Positions 33,001-46,200 of a stretch of DNA of 64,000 nucleotides are shown here, piece after piece. Source of the DNA: Opisthocomus hoazin (Eukaryota; Chordata; Aves; Opisthocomiformes; Opisthocomidae); assembly GCF_030867145.1 (NCBI RefSeq), contig NC_134418.1:55527682-55591681 (forward strand). Direction: 5' to 3'. How positions within the stretch are numbered: the first letter of the stretch is position 1; each line of letters begins with the position of its first letter. The notes under the pieces are model-generated. The model was not told the origin of the DNA. It did not search any database and saw only the letters and a program-made list of their open reading frames with translations. Position numbers and translations under genes: made by a program.

Positions 33001-36000
33001 AACTTCTATTTTAATTATTTTTTTGAAAAGGTAATGCATTTAAAATGTCCTTTGTTTAGCTTCTTAGACATAGCCCAACTCTGGATGCTTTTGCTATTGC
33101 AGACATTTTCATGGTACACACACAAGAGTTTTCTCTCTTAATTCCCCACGTGAGAAAAGTATGCGAATCTGATGATAGTGCAAGGAATACAAAGTCCACT
33201 GCGAGGAATGGCAAATACTAAAACAGACACATGGATGCCTTTTTGGCTTAGTAAGTGCACATTGAAGCCCGGATTGTGGCTAACTATGTCAAGTGCTGAT
33301 GCCCACTAAAGCCCTAAGTAAAAACGAGGACTATCTGGAATTCATCTCACATTAGTCAGTTATTCCATTAACAATCCGATTTTGACACACCCATTGTAGG
33401 TAATATATAAAAAGAAGTCTAACCTTTTTGGTGAAATGCAGGATGAATTGAGCTAACAAAGTGCAAAACATATAAAAGGCAATGCATAAACGTCGGTTAA
33501 ATTCTTTCCAAATTCTCCTACCCAACAAGCACAGATTATAATTATCACTGTTCACAGTGATGATTGATTCAGTATTGCACTTCAGAAGATACTACACAAA
33601 TTGATTACAGGTGACAAAATCTCTCTCATAACAATTCTATCATTAATATTAACAATTTACAGTACAAAAAATTGCATCTGTTACCAGAAGTACTTCTTCA
33701 ACTCTTTAATTAAAGAAATCTTGGGTGATGCAGGGCACATGTCTTTATTGGGTGGTTTGGCCGTTGTATCAAATTCCTGTCAAAATTCCCCAGCAAATTT
33801 GCTGGTTTGACACGAGGTACAGAAGCACGTCTGGGTTATATAAATATGTTGTCTCAAGAACTGTGGAAAAAATACTGTATCTCATGCTTCCTTGAAAGAA
33901 GATGCCCTTTACAATACATTCCATCTTTGATATACTGATAGCACATGTGGTCATAGAGATGAATTTCTAACTTTAGGACATGCTAATTCCACAAGGATTA
34001 GTCAATTCAAAAGGTTTCATATCTGTAAGTGAGGTCTCAAATGAGCTTTACACCACCTCAGTCCGATATACTGATGTACCATCTACAAGTCAGGTGATAC
34101 CAATTTTGAGCTCCAGAATTAGATTCAAGTTCCTTGCAAAGCTTTGAAACCTGAAATCAAATATTCTCCAGGAATTAAAAAATAAATGTTAAAATAATTG
34201 TTCTCACTAATGACAAATGTGGTGTTTTTAATTGGAAACACCTTCAGCAGCAACTACTGGCTACACTATTTATATGGAAAATAGAATGCTAATATTGTAA
34301 CACTTTGGGTCCTGTTAAAAATTTAGTTTATCATAAACTGCTTGTCAGATGAACCTTGGTTTTGACACAATAAGAATCTACTTTCTCTAAAAAATCCCAA
34401 ATTTAAAAAAAAACAAAGTAAAAATATTCCACCCCAAAAACTGAAAACATTTTCACTGCAATCAAAATTATCCATGAAAAAACAAGAAAGATTGCTTTTT
34501 AACCATACATACTAGTAACACAGAAAGGAACACCAAGGTTAATTCTAAAAGCATATGCAGGTAAGCTAATTTTTCACCTTTGAACATCTCACATGATTCG
34601 TTACTACAGCTCCCATCATCCCAAATACTCATTCTACTATCCCTGAGTATTGAGCACCATCATGTAGATGCTATGGAGATTTTTCAGTATGTTCGTTTTC
34701 TGCCTTGATTTTATGTTGGAGGTTTTTTGACAAAGTATTTTCCTCTCACCAAGCTATGCCTTACAAGATAAGCTCTCTAGCATTCCAGCAGGCAAAATTT
34801 AATCCTACACTAGTGACATCGAGAAATGCCACTATTTTAAAGTTAACTAACTATGCTTTGGTTTGTAGCTTTGAGTAATATTTCTCCCTCTAGAAAGAGA
34901 AGATTCCCAATATCCTAGCAAAACAAACAGTTCTTCTAGACATAGAAAGATCCAAGAAAACAACGCAGCTATAATTTTCAGGAAAAACTACGGTTCTCAA
35001 TTCATACATACTCCTAACCATAATATCTGTACCTAAAACAATAAAACTCTGTTATTTACTTCGGGCAATAAAAAAGCAGCTGCAGAATAGACTATTCATT
35101 ACTATCATTAACAGGCAATTCTGCATTCATCATTACTATTACTACCTGATTTTTTAAACACTGGGAAGCATGCTCACAATTAACTTTCACTATGCTTATT
35201 GAACTTCTTTACACATCAACATGACCTGAGGACAAGATCTCCTCTTACTGTATCTCAAAATGTATTACACTGCTACTACAGTGTAGTACATAATATTGTG
35301 CAGTATCTATGTAACATACAGGTATATAAGAATGTGTGTTGTATTATACAGTACCATAAAATTTTCTGTACAGAGATTTATGAAATTAAGGTATATAGAC
35401 ATATGCATCCAAGTAAATTCTAAGGCTGAGATTTTGCAATAAGATCATTTGATGTAAATTAACATTATTAATATCTAGTATCTCTCACAGAGTTACTCAT
35501 AATATCTTATTTCAGATTCAAAATACCAAAGAAGCTTCTTTGCGATAGCATCTGCAAAATGACAATATGATGTGTATTGTACCTCTCAAGAGTCCATAAG
35601 CTGTGTCTACCTAGCTTCAGTCTTCATTGGCCTGCAGTCACCTCCAGTCTAAGATACCGTACAAACAGAGCTGTGTGACATCTCAAAGCACAAGCTGATG
35701 TCAGAAGAAAACTTGTATTTTCAAATAAAGTTTTGACCTCAATAGAAGGAGTTTAAACTGTTTTCCTGTTACTGTTTAGTACATAGTTTTTATGAAGGTT
35801 GTGATTAATGTTTGGTACATGCAACCAGCACATCATAGACTAAAACAACAGATGAGAAAACAGAATGATGTTTTAATGAAAACAAAAACCAGAAGATCTT
35901 TAACCAAGCAACCATTTCATGCTGTATTTGTCTACTGAAGAACATCATTCCTTCACATCCAAAATCACAAAGATAAAAAAAGAAAATAAATAGGCAACAT

Positions 36001-36166
36001 TTTTCTTCTCCCTCCTACCCACCACCCTACCCACCCAGTAGACTCCAATACATCAGATAATATATTCTGACCACCACCTGGCATCAACCTGCTTCCACAT
36101 GCAGTATCATTATTTTGGATTAATTTTACCTATTGTATATTCCATCTTCCCCATGCTTACCCATGT
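18087..36166. other. Intergenic region between EGF (5') and LRIT3 (3')
   Basis: These 18 kb of AT-rich DNA contain no supportable gene. There are pyrimidine or T tracts near 18340-18365, 19490-19510 and 20637-20657, and an A run near 29362. There is a perfect AT-rich palindrome at 26523-26544. Open frames here, such as those around 23414-23901 and 27280-27700, overlap on both strands and resemble no known protein. The EGF promoter should lie just right of 18086 and the LRIT3 3' UTR just left of 36167. Neither is marked by a decisive motif. An ATTAAA on the minus strand at 35877-35872, about 290 nt past the LRIT3 stop, is a possible poly(A) signal. Confidence 0.7.
26523..26544. repeat. Perfect 22-bp AT-rich palindrome
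   Basis: CTAATATTTT and AAAATATTAG form perfect 10-bp arms around a 2-nt centre. There is no associated gene and the function is unknown. It may be chance in AT-rich DNA. Confidence 0.6.
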
Positions 36167-37269
36167 TCAACATAGATACTCAGACCTAGAGCCCTCACTT
36201 TTGAAGGTCATTTGAGAATCCATGCTTGACCTAGAACAAAGGAGAAGTCGTTCCGACTCGCCCGTGTACCTTCGTGCCCAGAGCTGCTCTCCTGCATTCA
36301 CTGTTCGAGGCTTCAGAGACAGTGTTTCAAATTTCACATAGGTCTCTTTTGCAAGGTCAGCTTCCTTTGCAGTTTTTGGTTTCACACGAAGTTTTAAAAC
36401 TTTGTAGAGTAAGAAAAATATCACAGGTAAAACAACCACACATGCTGCGCTGCTGGCCAATATCAGAATAGAAAGCTGAGAGGTGCTTTCATCACTTAAT
36501 CTATCAGTGGAGAAAATAATGCACTGCTCTTTCGTAGGTGGCACTCCTTTGGGTGAGACACATGCCATGTATTCAGTACTAGGTTGCAAACCATCAATTG
36601 TGACTTTGTTTTTGCTAGAATCAGTGCTTAGAGGCAACATATCTTTCTCACCATACTTTGAGTATAACACAGTCACTGCAGCATTGCTTGTGGCATTGAC
36701 AGTTTTCCAAGTTAAGGTCACTCTTTCATCAGTTTCACTGATCACTCTTAGGTTCTTTACAGTAACATTTTGCTCAGCCATACCTGCTGTATTCAGTGAA
36801 GCCTCCTCACCTTTCTTGCTTGTCTCCCCAGTCTGCTTTGTCTCCTCACCTTTCTTGCGTATCTCCCCGGTCTGCTTTTGGTTTCCATTTGTCATTGCCT
36901 TTGAATTTTTCTTTCCATCAGACATGGGCCTGGATTGCTTCTTGTCACTAAACCTCATGCTCGTTGATCTTTCAGTGCTAACTAGTGCTGTGGTGGTCGA
37001 TGTGTTGGGAAGAGGTGTGGTTGTCCTCCCAGGTTCCTGCTTTGATTCCTCCCGAGTGGTATTCTGTTTCTCCACCTCTTGCTTCCTTCCATACTTCTGT
37101 GGTGATACAGTTGTAGTAACTACACCAACCACTGTGACTGTAACAGCAGCTTCTGACATTCCTGCTAAGTTCTTGGCTTTACATCTGTATTCTCCTGCGT
37201 CCTTGTATGAAATCCCTGTCAAGCTTATTATGGACCATCTGACACCCTCTCCAGGTGTTTCTTGAATTA
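36167..37269 (-). CDS. LRIT3: LRIT3 exon 4: Ig second half, linker, FN3, transmembrane, cytoplasmic tail
   Basis: This last coding exon has 1103 nt including TGA at 36169-36167 and a TTCTGTAG acceptor. It completes the Ig domain (DAGEYRCKAKNLAGMSEA). It then encodes a Lys/Glu/Thr-rich linker with a duplicated 13-residue unit, an FN3 domain (VTLTWKTVNATSNAAVTVLY, STEYMACVSPKGVPP), a hydrophobic segment (ACVVVLPVIFFLLYKV) and a tail with LAKETYVKFETL and MTFKSEGSRSEYLC. The tail and FN3 domain agree well with human. The linker does not. Confidence 0.95.
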
Positions 37270-40200
37270 CTACAGAAAAATGCAAAGAGTAAAACATTAT
37301 AAAAGGAAGCTAAAGAGAAAGCAAACATTATTAGACTACTTCTTCCCTTAAGTTATTTCTGCCAGAGGGAATCACATGTATTAAACTTTTCAAAAAAGAA
37401 AAAAAAGAAAAAAAAAAAAAAGCCCAAAAACCAAAACCAAATCCTACACACGAACTGTGGAACTTATATTATTGCAGAAAAGTGCTCAGCTTGGGTCAAA
37501 ATGGAATTGAATGTCTGGAGGAATTACCATATAATTTGCAGTTTCACTAAGTAAAACCAAACCACACAAAAAGAAATCAAATGTCTTAAAGTTGCTAAGT
37601 GACTCAGAAATACAAGTCTCTCTGACTTCACGTGACACTGAACACACTAGCCATTTAAAACATTTTTGGAAATTACCTTTGTCTGAAGATATTTCCGTAC
37701 TTTGGACTATTACCTTCTTCAGACCTACAATTTAAGATAACTGCCAACTACTTAGCATTAGCAAGCAGCATTTTTTATATTTAAGCTACCGCATAAATAT
37801 CTACTGTAGCAGCTAGACCAGTATTAGACAATCACAGCCTCTTTAACATCCAGGATGGCTGTTGCAAATAAACAATAAACATTTGCAAATAACATAGAAA
37901 ACATGCTTTTGGAAAATCCTGTATTTACATTGCTGAGTTTTAAGTGGCTCATTTGTGGCCTCACTCACTTTTTTAACATGAACATTTGAACCAAAACAGA
38001 GATTCCAGTAACAAATTCTCCTTTTTGCTTTTCAGGTTCCGAGTTTGGGCCCAACTACCCCAACCTCCATTTTCCTTTATCCTTCCCCTCCCTTCATCCA
38101 TTTTCCCCCCCTCCACACATGTTGTTCTTACTACAGACCACATCCACAATCAAAACAGTCTGTCGGACCTGTTCAGGAACTTCCTAACAGCTGTGCACAG
38201 ATACAACTGCCAGCTTGGTGCAATACTTGGTCCATTGTATAACGATCTTAAAGCACAAGCAACCCAACAATTTCAGGCTCTCCCATTTCCTAAAAAAGAG
38301 CAATTATACCTGTATAGTTCACTGGTATATTGTCTGACCTAGTCCAAGTAAGCTGCGGTGTTGGGTAACCAGTCGCATCGCAGCGTAGCAGAACGTTGCT
38401 TCCCAACGGGGAAGTGATTTTTGTCGCTGACGTCATCACAGATGGTTTAAGACACTGCTCTAATTCAGCTCTCTGGAACAAGATTCCTGCCAGGCTCTCA
38501 GGTCCACTACATGAAACCAATGGATCAAGAAGTACAACTGAGTTGTCCATAATTTTGGAAAATTCAATCAGCTTTGAAATGCGACAGTCACAAAACCATG
38601 GGTTGTCCTGCAAACCTGAAGCAGGGAGGGAAGAGAGAATGGGAAAAAAAAACCCAACCAAAACCACATTGTCAGACAATATATGCATATTGTGATTGAA
38701 GTATGACACATGGCTACCACCAAGTACAATCAAGGAGAACCATGGACCTATTCCGAGTTTCTCTTTTCTCTTTCAGTTTGCCTTTTTTGTTTGGCTGACT
38801 GGTGGTGGAGTTTTTGCAGAGGTGAGGAAGAACAGTATGAATATTTACTGAGCTAAACTTTTTCTTCGCAGAATTTTACAGGAGCACAGTAATATACTGG
38901 CACTACCTTTGCTTAACTCTGCTATTTATCTAGGAAAATCACTTTGAAAAGACGGCTCAAGACTGATGATACATTTTCACCTGCCTGTGCCTTCTGGAAA
39001 GAGAGCTTCTCAGAGCTATTGCATCCTGTCACTCTCCTCTGCTCTCAGTCCTTCTCTGGGCTCTTAGAGTTTGACCTACTCAGACCCTTTTTTCAATGCT
39101 TGCACAGAACATGATGATTTAAGGGTTTAGAGCTTACACCAACATCTCTCCCCCTTGAAAAAAGGATAAAAGCTAAGGAGAAAAAGCTTTAGGCCAATAA
39201 AACTCTCATCTGGCTCTCAACTATACCAATATTCATAGAAATCTGGCTTCAATTTAGTACAACCTCTGAAATACATTCAAAAAGAATACCAGAAGAGTAG
39301 AAAATGGGAAGAGTTCTGAAAAAAGCTGATGACTACGATACTTTTATGATGGCACACAAGAACGCTATCTCTCCTCTGCCGTTAGAGGCTACTACATTTG
39401 CTTCTTGATTCCACAGTCTTTGAATCAGAAGCTTTTCCCTCTTAGTGAGCTTATTATGGTGAGAGTAGCCATTTCTGAGGAATAGAAGTCGAAATCCTCA
39501 GCTAGTATTGATTGCTCTGCTATGCTGACCTTCATAGAGCAACAGCGGCTTCACTAGGTAAAACACCACACAGCATGTCACTCAGTAGTTCAAGTATTTT
39601 CTCATTTGACCTATGCCTTTGGGCATACCTTTTTCATCTTTTGTGAGTATTAACAATAAACAGAACTTACAGTCTGAAACAAGAGATGGTATGCAAGAAC
39701 CCCTCACTATTGAATTTACTGATTACTGCAACAGACAAGTCATATTAGTTAAACCAAAATTAAAAGAAATAAAAAGAAACACCTGCTAATATTGTTCAGT
39801 GTATATTTTTAGGAATTATCAAACGAGCTAGTGGAAAAATTCAGCTTTTTGTTCTGGAAGAAGCCTGTAGATGAAAGAACACATGAATAATTAACTACTG
39901 CTTCCCTTTATCACCTGACCAAGATCAGGTTATTTTAAGCACAATGGCAGTGATTGGTTAAAATTGTGGTAAACCCCAATTAATCCCCACTCTTTAAAAC
40001 AAGACTTGACCTGAAGAGATTCCGTGACTTTGACATCACAATCCAATTTCACCCCTTCCAGACATAAGAGATTTTACACCTATTCACTACTTACTGCCTG
40101 CTGGAACGTAGAAGGAGAAATCAAGGAAACTGTATCCACAACTGCTTTTCTTTACCAAAAAAAAAAAACCAAATCTCCAAAATATAAAAGTTTTTACTGT

Positions 40201-43200
40201 GAGCTTCACACACATATTCACAAGCAAAAGAGATACCAGCCTGCTGTAGGTGACCCTGCTTCGGCAGGAGGGTTGGACTAGATGACCCACAGAGGTCCCT
40301 TCCAGCCCCGAACATTCTGTGATTCTGTGAAATGTTTTCCACATGTCTAGGCGCATCGACTGTGCTTATAAAAATTCTGCCCAGTCAAGCACATATATGT
40401 AACTATTTGTGCTCATCTTTTAAATAAGGCAAGCTTTAGTTTGCAGTTAGAGACAATATTCCTGTAATTTTTTTTTTTTTTTTTCATTCTCACTTGCTTA
40501 TAAGGAGTCATTTTTCCTCGCTGTGTTAAGAAGCACACTAAATTAAATTCCCGTAAGGTATAAGAGGGAAGACAGGATACCCCTAAAACAAGGCCTCAAC
40601 TGGCAGCGTTCCTCCGTAACAAATGCTGCTAAAATGAATGTGAACGCCCAGCACGACCTCCGGGCTAGCCAGAGGACAGAAGCATGGGGCAGCTGTGCCA
40701 CAAGCTGGCAGCAGGGCAGGAACTCAGGGTCCGCAGCATTAATCAGGACAGGTTTGCAGCATCAGCAGGGCTCCCATCCCACCTACCAGGCAGCAGATTC
40801 TCCCTTATACTGAACGGTACTGAAAATATTTCTTTTGCAACCTTTCTGCATCGTACAAGCTTCACTGCAGGAAAGGATGGATTTTATTACTGTTTCTAAT
40901 ACTACTAGCTGTGCTCAAAGGTCTTTCAAATAGAATCATAGAATCATTTAAATGGGAAAAGACCTTTAATAACATCAAGTCCAACTGTAAACCTAGCACT
41001 GCCAAGTCCACCACTAAACCATATCCCCAAGTGCCACATCTACACGTCTTTTACATACCTCCAGAAACAATGACTCCGCCACTTCCCTGGGCAGCCTGCT
41101 CCAATGCTTGATAACCCTTTCAGTGAAGAAATTTTTCCTGATATATATAAATACATGGCTTTCATATTCTCCCAGTATCCCAAAGAAGACCCCAAGTTGT
41201 TACAGTAAGTATCAGAAACTGAAAAAATAGAAGGAATTATGAAGCAAAGACGGATAGTTCTTAGATTGGATGTTTGTCTAGTCCAGTCTGGGACACAGGT
41301 TAGATCATCTCAGATCATTCTGAAGACCTGGTTTCAGCTTCAGAAGAAAGCTGTAGTCCCAGAAGACTCTGCACTTCTGTGCTTTAGGGTAAACAAAGAG
41401 TTATTTCAACTAGTCACCTCATCTCCCCCACCCCTCATGCTTCCCAGTGGAACTGGCTAAAGAAGCAGGACTTACATAAATACATGTAAATATATACACC
41501 TACAGGAGATCCTTCCTTGCCTCCACAGCTCATCTCTTCTATTTATCTGTGTCTTGCCAATATCTGGCAGTATTCACGTTATTTTTAGTAAACTTGCACA
41601 GCCATTCTAAGTCATCAAGTCATGTGCATTCCCAAAATGAAAAGATGAAAGCACTATTGAGCTGGAAGCAATGATAAAACACTGAATTTGATTATACTTC
41701 AGCTAGCTATTGAAGAGAACAGAAATGGGAATGTAAACCTAGTTTGAAAGCTACAAAGGGTATTCTGAAATTTCACAGCTTGTGTTTACAAGAGAAAGAA
41801 CACGTGAAATAATAAAGAAAAGGTTAAAAGAAAAAATTAAGAACTCCGAAAAAACGGGGAGCTTTAATAAAGGAATTAGATGGAATTCTTTCAGGAAAAT
41901 AATTTCTTAAGAAGAGAAAATAAAAATAATTGTAAGTCTCCAACAGCACGTGCATCTGATGGAACACCGAGTCTTTATAAAACCTGGATTCTTCTGCAGA
42001 AATACTAAGGCAGCTTGTTGACCTGAGAAAGAAACACTAATCAAGGCAAAACAAACTTTCATAAATATGTATGCATTGCAGTACACTGATGCCATGTATT
42101 TTAACATTAAATATGGATTATAAATTGCTCTAAAAAACTTTCTTTATTCTATATTTAAATTTACTCTCACACATTTATATGTATGTTTGTGTGTACAACA
42201 GCAAATATACATATATGTGTGTTTGTGTGCACATTTTTGCAGTCTTCTCAGTAAGCAAGGTTTCCCTATGCTGTGTCAATATGGACTTTAGCATTCGAAA
42301 CAGCTATGAGTGAAATTTCCTTTGTAAATCAGTAACCAGTCTCAGTCCATAACTTGCCTAACATACTGTTTTTCAGCTGCTGTAAAATGGCAGTACGTGA
42401 AATATTCGTTTGGGGCTGATGGAAATATTCACCACAGCTTGGGCCAACCTACCCAAGACTATCTTCCAGCTGAAGCTACAAAATTTTTAATTCATGGTTC
42501 TAAACAGTAAAGCTCACTTCCCGCGCTGTGTCCTAGTGTTTCCTACACACCGTAACTGCTAGGCAGTAGTTCAGGAAAATCAGCATCTACCCAATGGCCC
42601 AGCATAACAACTGGGAGCCTGATGGACCTGCAGCATTTCAATTTTTTGGCACCTCTACATGACACAGAGGCAAGATCTCATGTAACTGCCACTCTACCAA
42701 ATGCTGGATTCTTCTGTTCCTCTCAGCGACTCACTAAATGTATTTTTCCATACGGAAAATGCTACTTTCATCATTCATACCAGAAATTTCAATCTCTGTA
42801 CAGCAGCCAATGTTGAAACTTAGCTGTGATCTGGATCAAAGTGTTAGGCTATAGCTCCAGAGGCAACCAAGAGAGGGCCAGATGAACTCATACGCTGGTC
42901 CCTCGATCATTTCCACTGCTTAGCTGTCAGCTCGCTTCACAGCTTTGTCCTGAACTGTTCCAAAGGGCGCTTTCCAAGACAAAGCCAGACGTGGCTCCAG
43001 GGATGGTTTGCACTCCTGGGACTGCTCCTTGCAGGACTTGTGGATGAGACCACACCAAGGACACCTCGTTCTATCCTGTTCTTTCCCCCAACACAAGTGC
43101 AGCAGGCTTTGCATCTCCAAAACATCCTGCATGCCTATCAGCCCATCAGGCATACAACAGACCCTTGCTATTTTATATTACAAAAGCACAATTCTATGGG

Positions 43201-46200
43201 TTGCAAAGCAATTCTTGCATTACCTCAGGCAGCTTGAACTAAAGAAAAAACCAGCCCCACCCACACAGTTACATTTTAAACTCACTGCAGCGTCCCGTCC
43301 CTTAGAGCTCACAGAAAACGAAGGCCTAAATCTTACAAAGTGTGGAATCGCCAGTCAGCTTTGAAGAGAGATGGCCCTAACCTGCATGGATGAGAGCCAG
43401 AGTGAGCAGCTTGGCCATAGGGCCAGGAGCAAGGCCCTGACCCTCTTTCATTTAGCATAGCATCCACACAGAGGAACAGCATACAGTGGAAGGTAATAAA
43501 AAAACCTAACCCTCTAAGCACAGAGATTACGAATTGGAATAAGGAGATGCTAACCTGCCAGTCCCCTGGCAAAAGTAGTCCATGGCTCCTCCAAGAGTCC
43601 TTGAAGTAAACATGGGGAACCTAAACGTTCTCTTACATGCAACCTTCTTGATGCTCAGTCAAGACACCAAAGATAAAATTGCCTCCTGATGTTAAAAAAT
43701 ATGTATGCACAAACATTTGAGTTTAGGGCTTTACTATTGTTGATCTTGTTAATTAAATACAAGTGATAATCTTGTTTTGCCAGAACTAGGAAAGAAGCTA
43801 GCTCAAGCCATAATTGCTTACACTAAGTAGAATCTGACTGCTCTTTTCCTGACTAGACAAAAGATAGCATTTATTTGCTCTGGGTTCTAGCTTCTGGCAG
43901 AGCTCTGGCTGCAGTTACCATTCCATGCAGGCACCTAGGTCAGGCTGAATGCTCCCAAAGACAACAGCTGGAGAAAACAGGACACACTTAAGCATCAAAG
44001 CAAGCGCTGCGTGCAATTGTGGGCATCACGTTTTAAGAGATGTCCACAATCTGTGGACATCTTTTTTTTAAAAACCTGAAGGAGTCCAAAGGCAACAAGT
44101 AACCATGGTAGAAGTTACAAAAAAACCCCTCACAGTCTATCAGAAACTGGTGAAAGAAATGGTGTGATTAGTTACGGTGGCAAATGGGGAAGGCAAATGT
44201 ATGAAAGGCTACTACAGGAGGTGGTAATTAGTTTTTCTTTATGTCCATCTCATGTAGGACAAGAGGTAATCAGCTTAGTTTGCAGTAAGGAAGATTGAGG
44301 TTAGATATTAAGAGAAACTTTATCGCTATCCTGATAGATAAGCACTGGAAGAGGTTACCAGAGAAGGCTCTGGAATGGTCTGGCTGCAAGCTTGAAGAAC
44401 AGCACTGGCTTAACCAGAACAGTTCCATTCATCTGGATCTGCATCCCGGCGGGCTAGAAGCCTTTCCTGATCACACACTTCTGTGCTCCTTCTCTGCACC
44501 TCAGAGGAGGAGGAGGAGGGTATCTGTGGGATACATTTCTCCTCCCTCAGGCTCCAGCAATTCTGGTAGACACAGGAGGGGCATCAGAGAGCAAGCAATG
44601 CCACAGAGCATGCCTTGCTCCTGTCGTTTTAAGACAACATCTCCTATGGTTGGAGCATCAGGGAGACACCTTAACTCCTAGGTCATCTTTCTAGCCTGAT
44701 AGTTTCTATCAACCATTCATTCCTGAAAAACAACTGCTTTGTAACAGTCCATCAACAGCAACCTAAGGATGAGCCTCTGGCTGTGAGTGTGAGTAGCATA
44801 ACTGCAACCTCCAGTAACAAAACTAACGCTTAGTGAAGACTACGTAAGCTTGTCAAAATACCCCATGACATAAAAAGCACTGCACTTTCTAATCTCTAGA
44901 GGAAGGGGATGTTTTCTTCTTCACTGTAGAGTTTTTTATATAGCAAGCACTGTCTGTCTGCATTGGGATATATTCATCAGAAGGTTATGATGTCAACAAA
45001 AGAAAATTCAGCTAATTACTGACAGCATACCTAAGGTACATTTACTCAACACAACACAACAGAAGTACTATCTGGCATTTTGCATTCTCAGATTCAAATC
45101 TATAACAACTGCACAGAGCCTCCCTCAGCACGTAACATTAAAAAAAGAGAAGCAAGGCACTGTTTGAACCCGGTGCATGTTCCCCTCTGGAGATCTGTGT
45201 TCAAACCCAGTTGTAATTCACAAATGAAAATGATCCAAAGGTCACATCCGAAGTCTCTAGTGAACTCAGTGCTGGCACCAGAAGGTTTGCCAGGACTAGA
45301 TGAGGCTGGCAAAGTGCCTGCACCAACAAAGCCTGCAGATGGTTGTCAGGGGGAAGGGGAGGAGAGAAAAGTGTGTATGGTTTGGGGGTTTTTTTGGTGT
45401 TTGTTTTCTGGGTTGGTTTTTTTGGTTTGTTTCTTTTGTTTTGTTTTTTAAATGGTGAGGGCTACATAAGACAAGGAAACCAAATAACCTCTGGGACTCC
45501 CACATGAGATCATCAGGAGGATTAGATCTAGCACAGTCAGCTCCTACTTCACTGCCTCCTGTAGCCTTCAGTGTGAGGACAGGGAAAGGGGTACTGAGCT
45601 GGACTGACTTTTACAGCTTTTTCTTTTTATCCTGAACAAACTAATATCCTATTAATGCCGCAAACCGACAGTTACCATACATGTAAGGAACTCATTCAGC
45701 CTACTTGCATCTATGAAGTTACATACAGTCTCATCTGAATGAGAATTTCAAGTTGCAGCTTCTGCTGTGAAACAAAGCAGCTGAACAAATGAACACTGAA
45801 TAGTGGGTGTTTAGATCAAGAAATTGGAAATACTGGGTAGTACAATGCAGGGCAGATCTTCACCAGTGGGTATAGAACTACTGCAGTTAGTCTATGGAGA
45901 GCCAGCTGGTCTTCCTCCCTTCCATCTGCTACACTACAAAAACATCAGAACACGCACTTATACGTAAACAGCAACAGAAGAGAATGCTATTGATAAAGCT
46001 CTTCCAGCCATATTCTGAAACTGCAGAAGAGAAAGGGGTTACCTGCAAGACTAGGAAGTGGAATGAAAGTGTAAGATAAAGCACAAAGTCACAAACAGAA
46101 CTGATGTGATGGTGTGCTAGCAAGATGCAATAAAATTATGAAAAAAAATCAGAGTCTGGCCAAACTATTCTTAAATATTTACCTCAAATACTACAAAAAG

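Noticed and set aside
36483-37265. 260-codon open frame on the plus strand
   Set aside because: It is the exact antisense of LRIT3 exon 4. The sense frame matches known protein domains, so this is a shadow.
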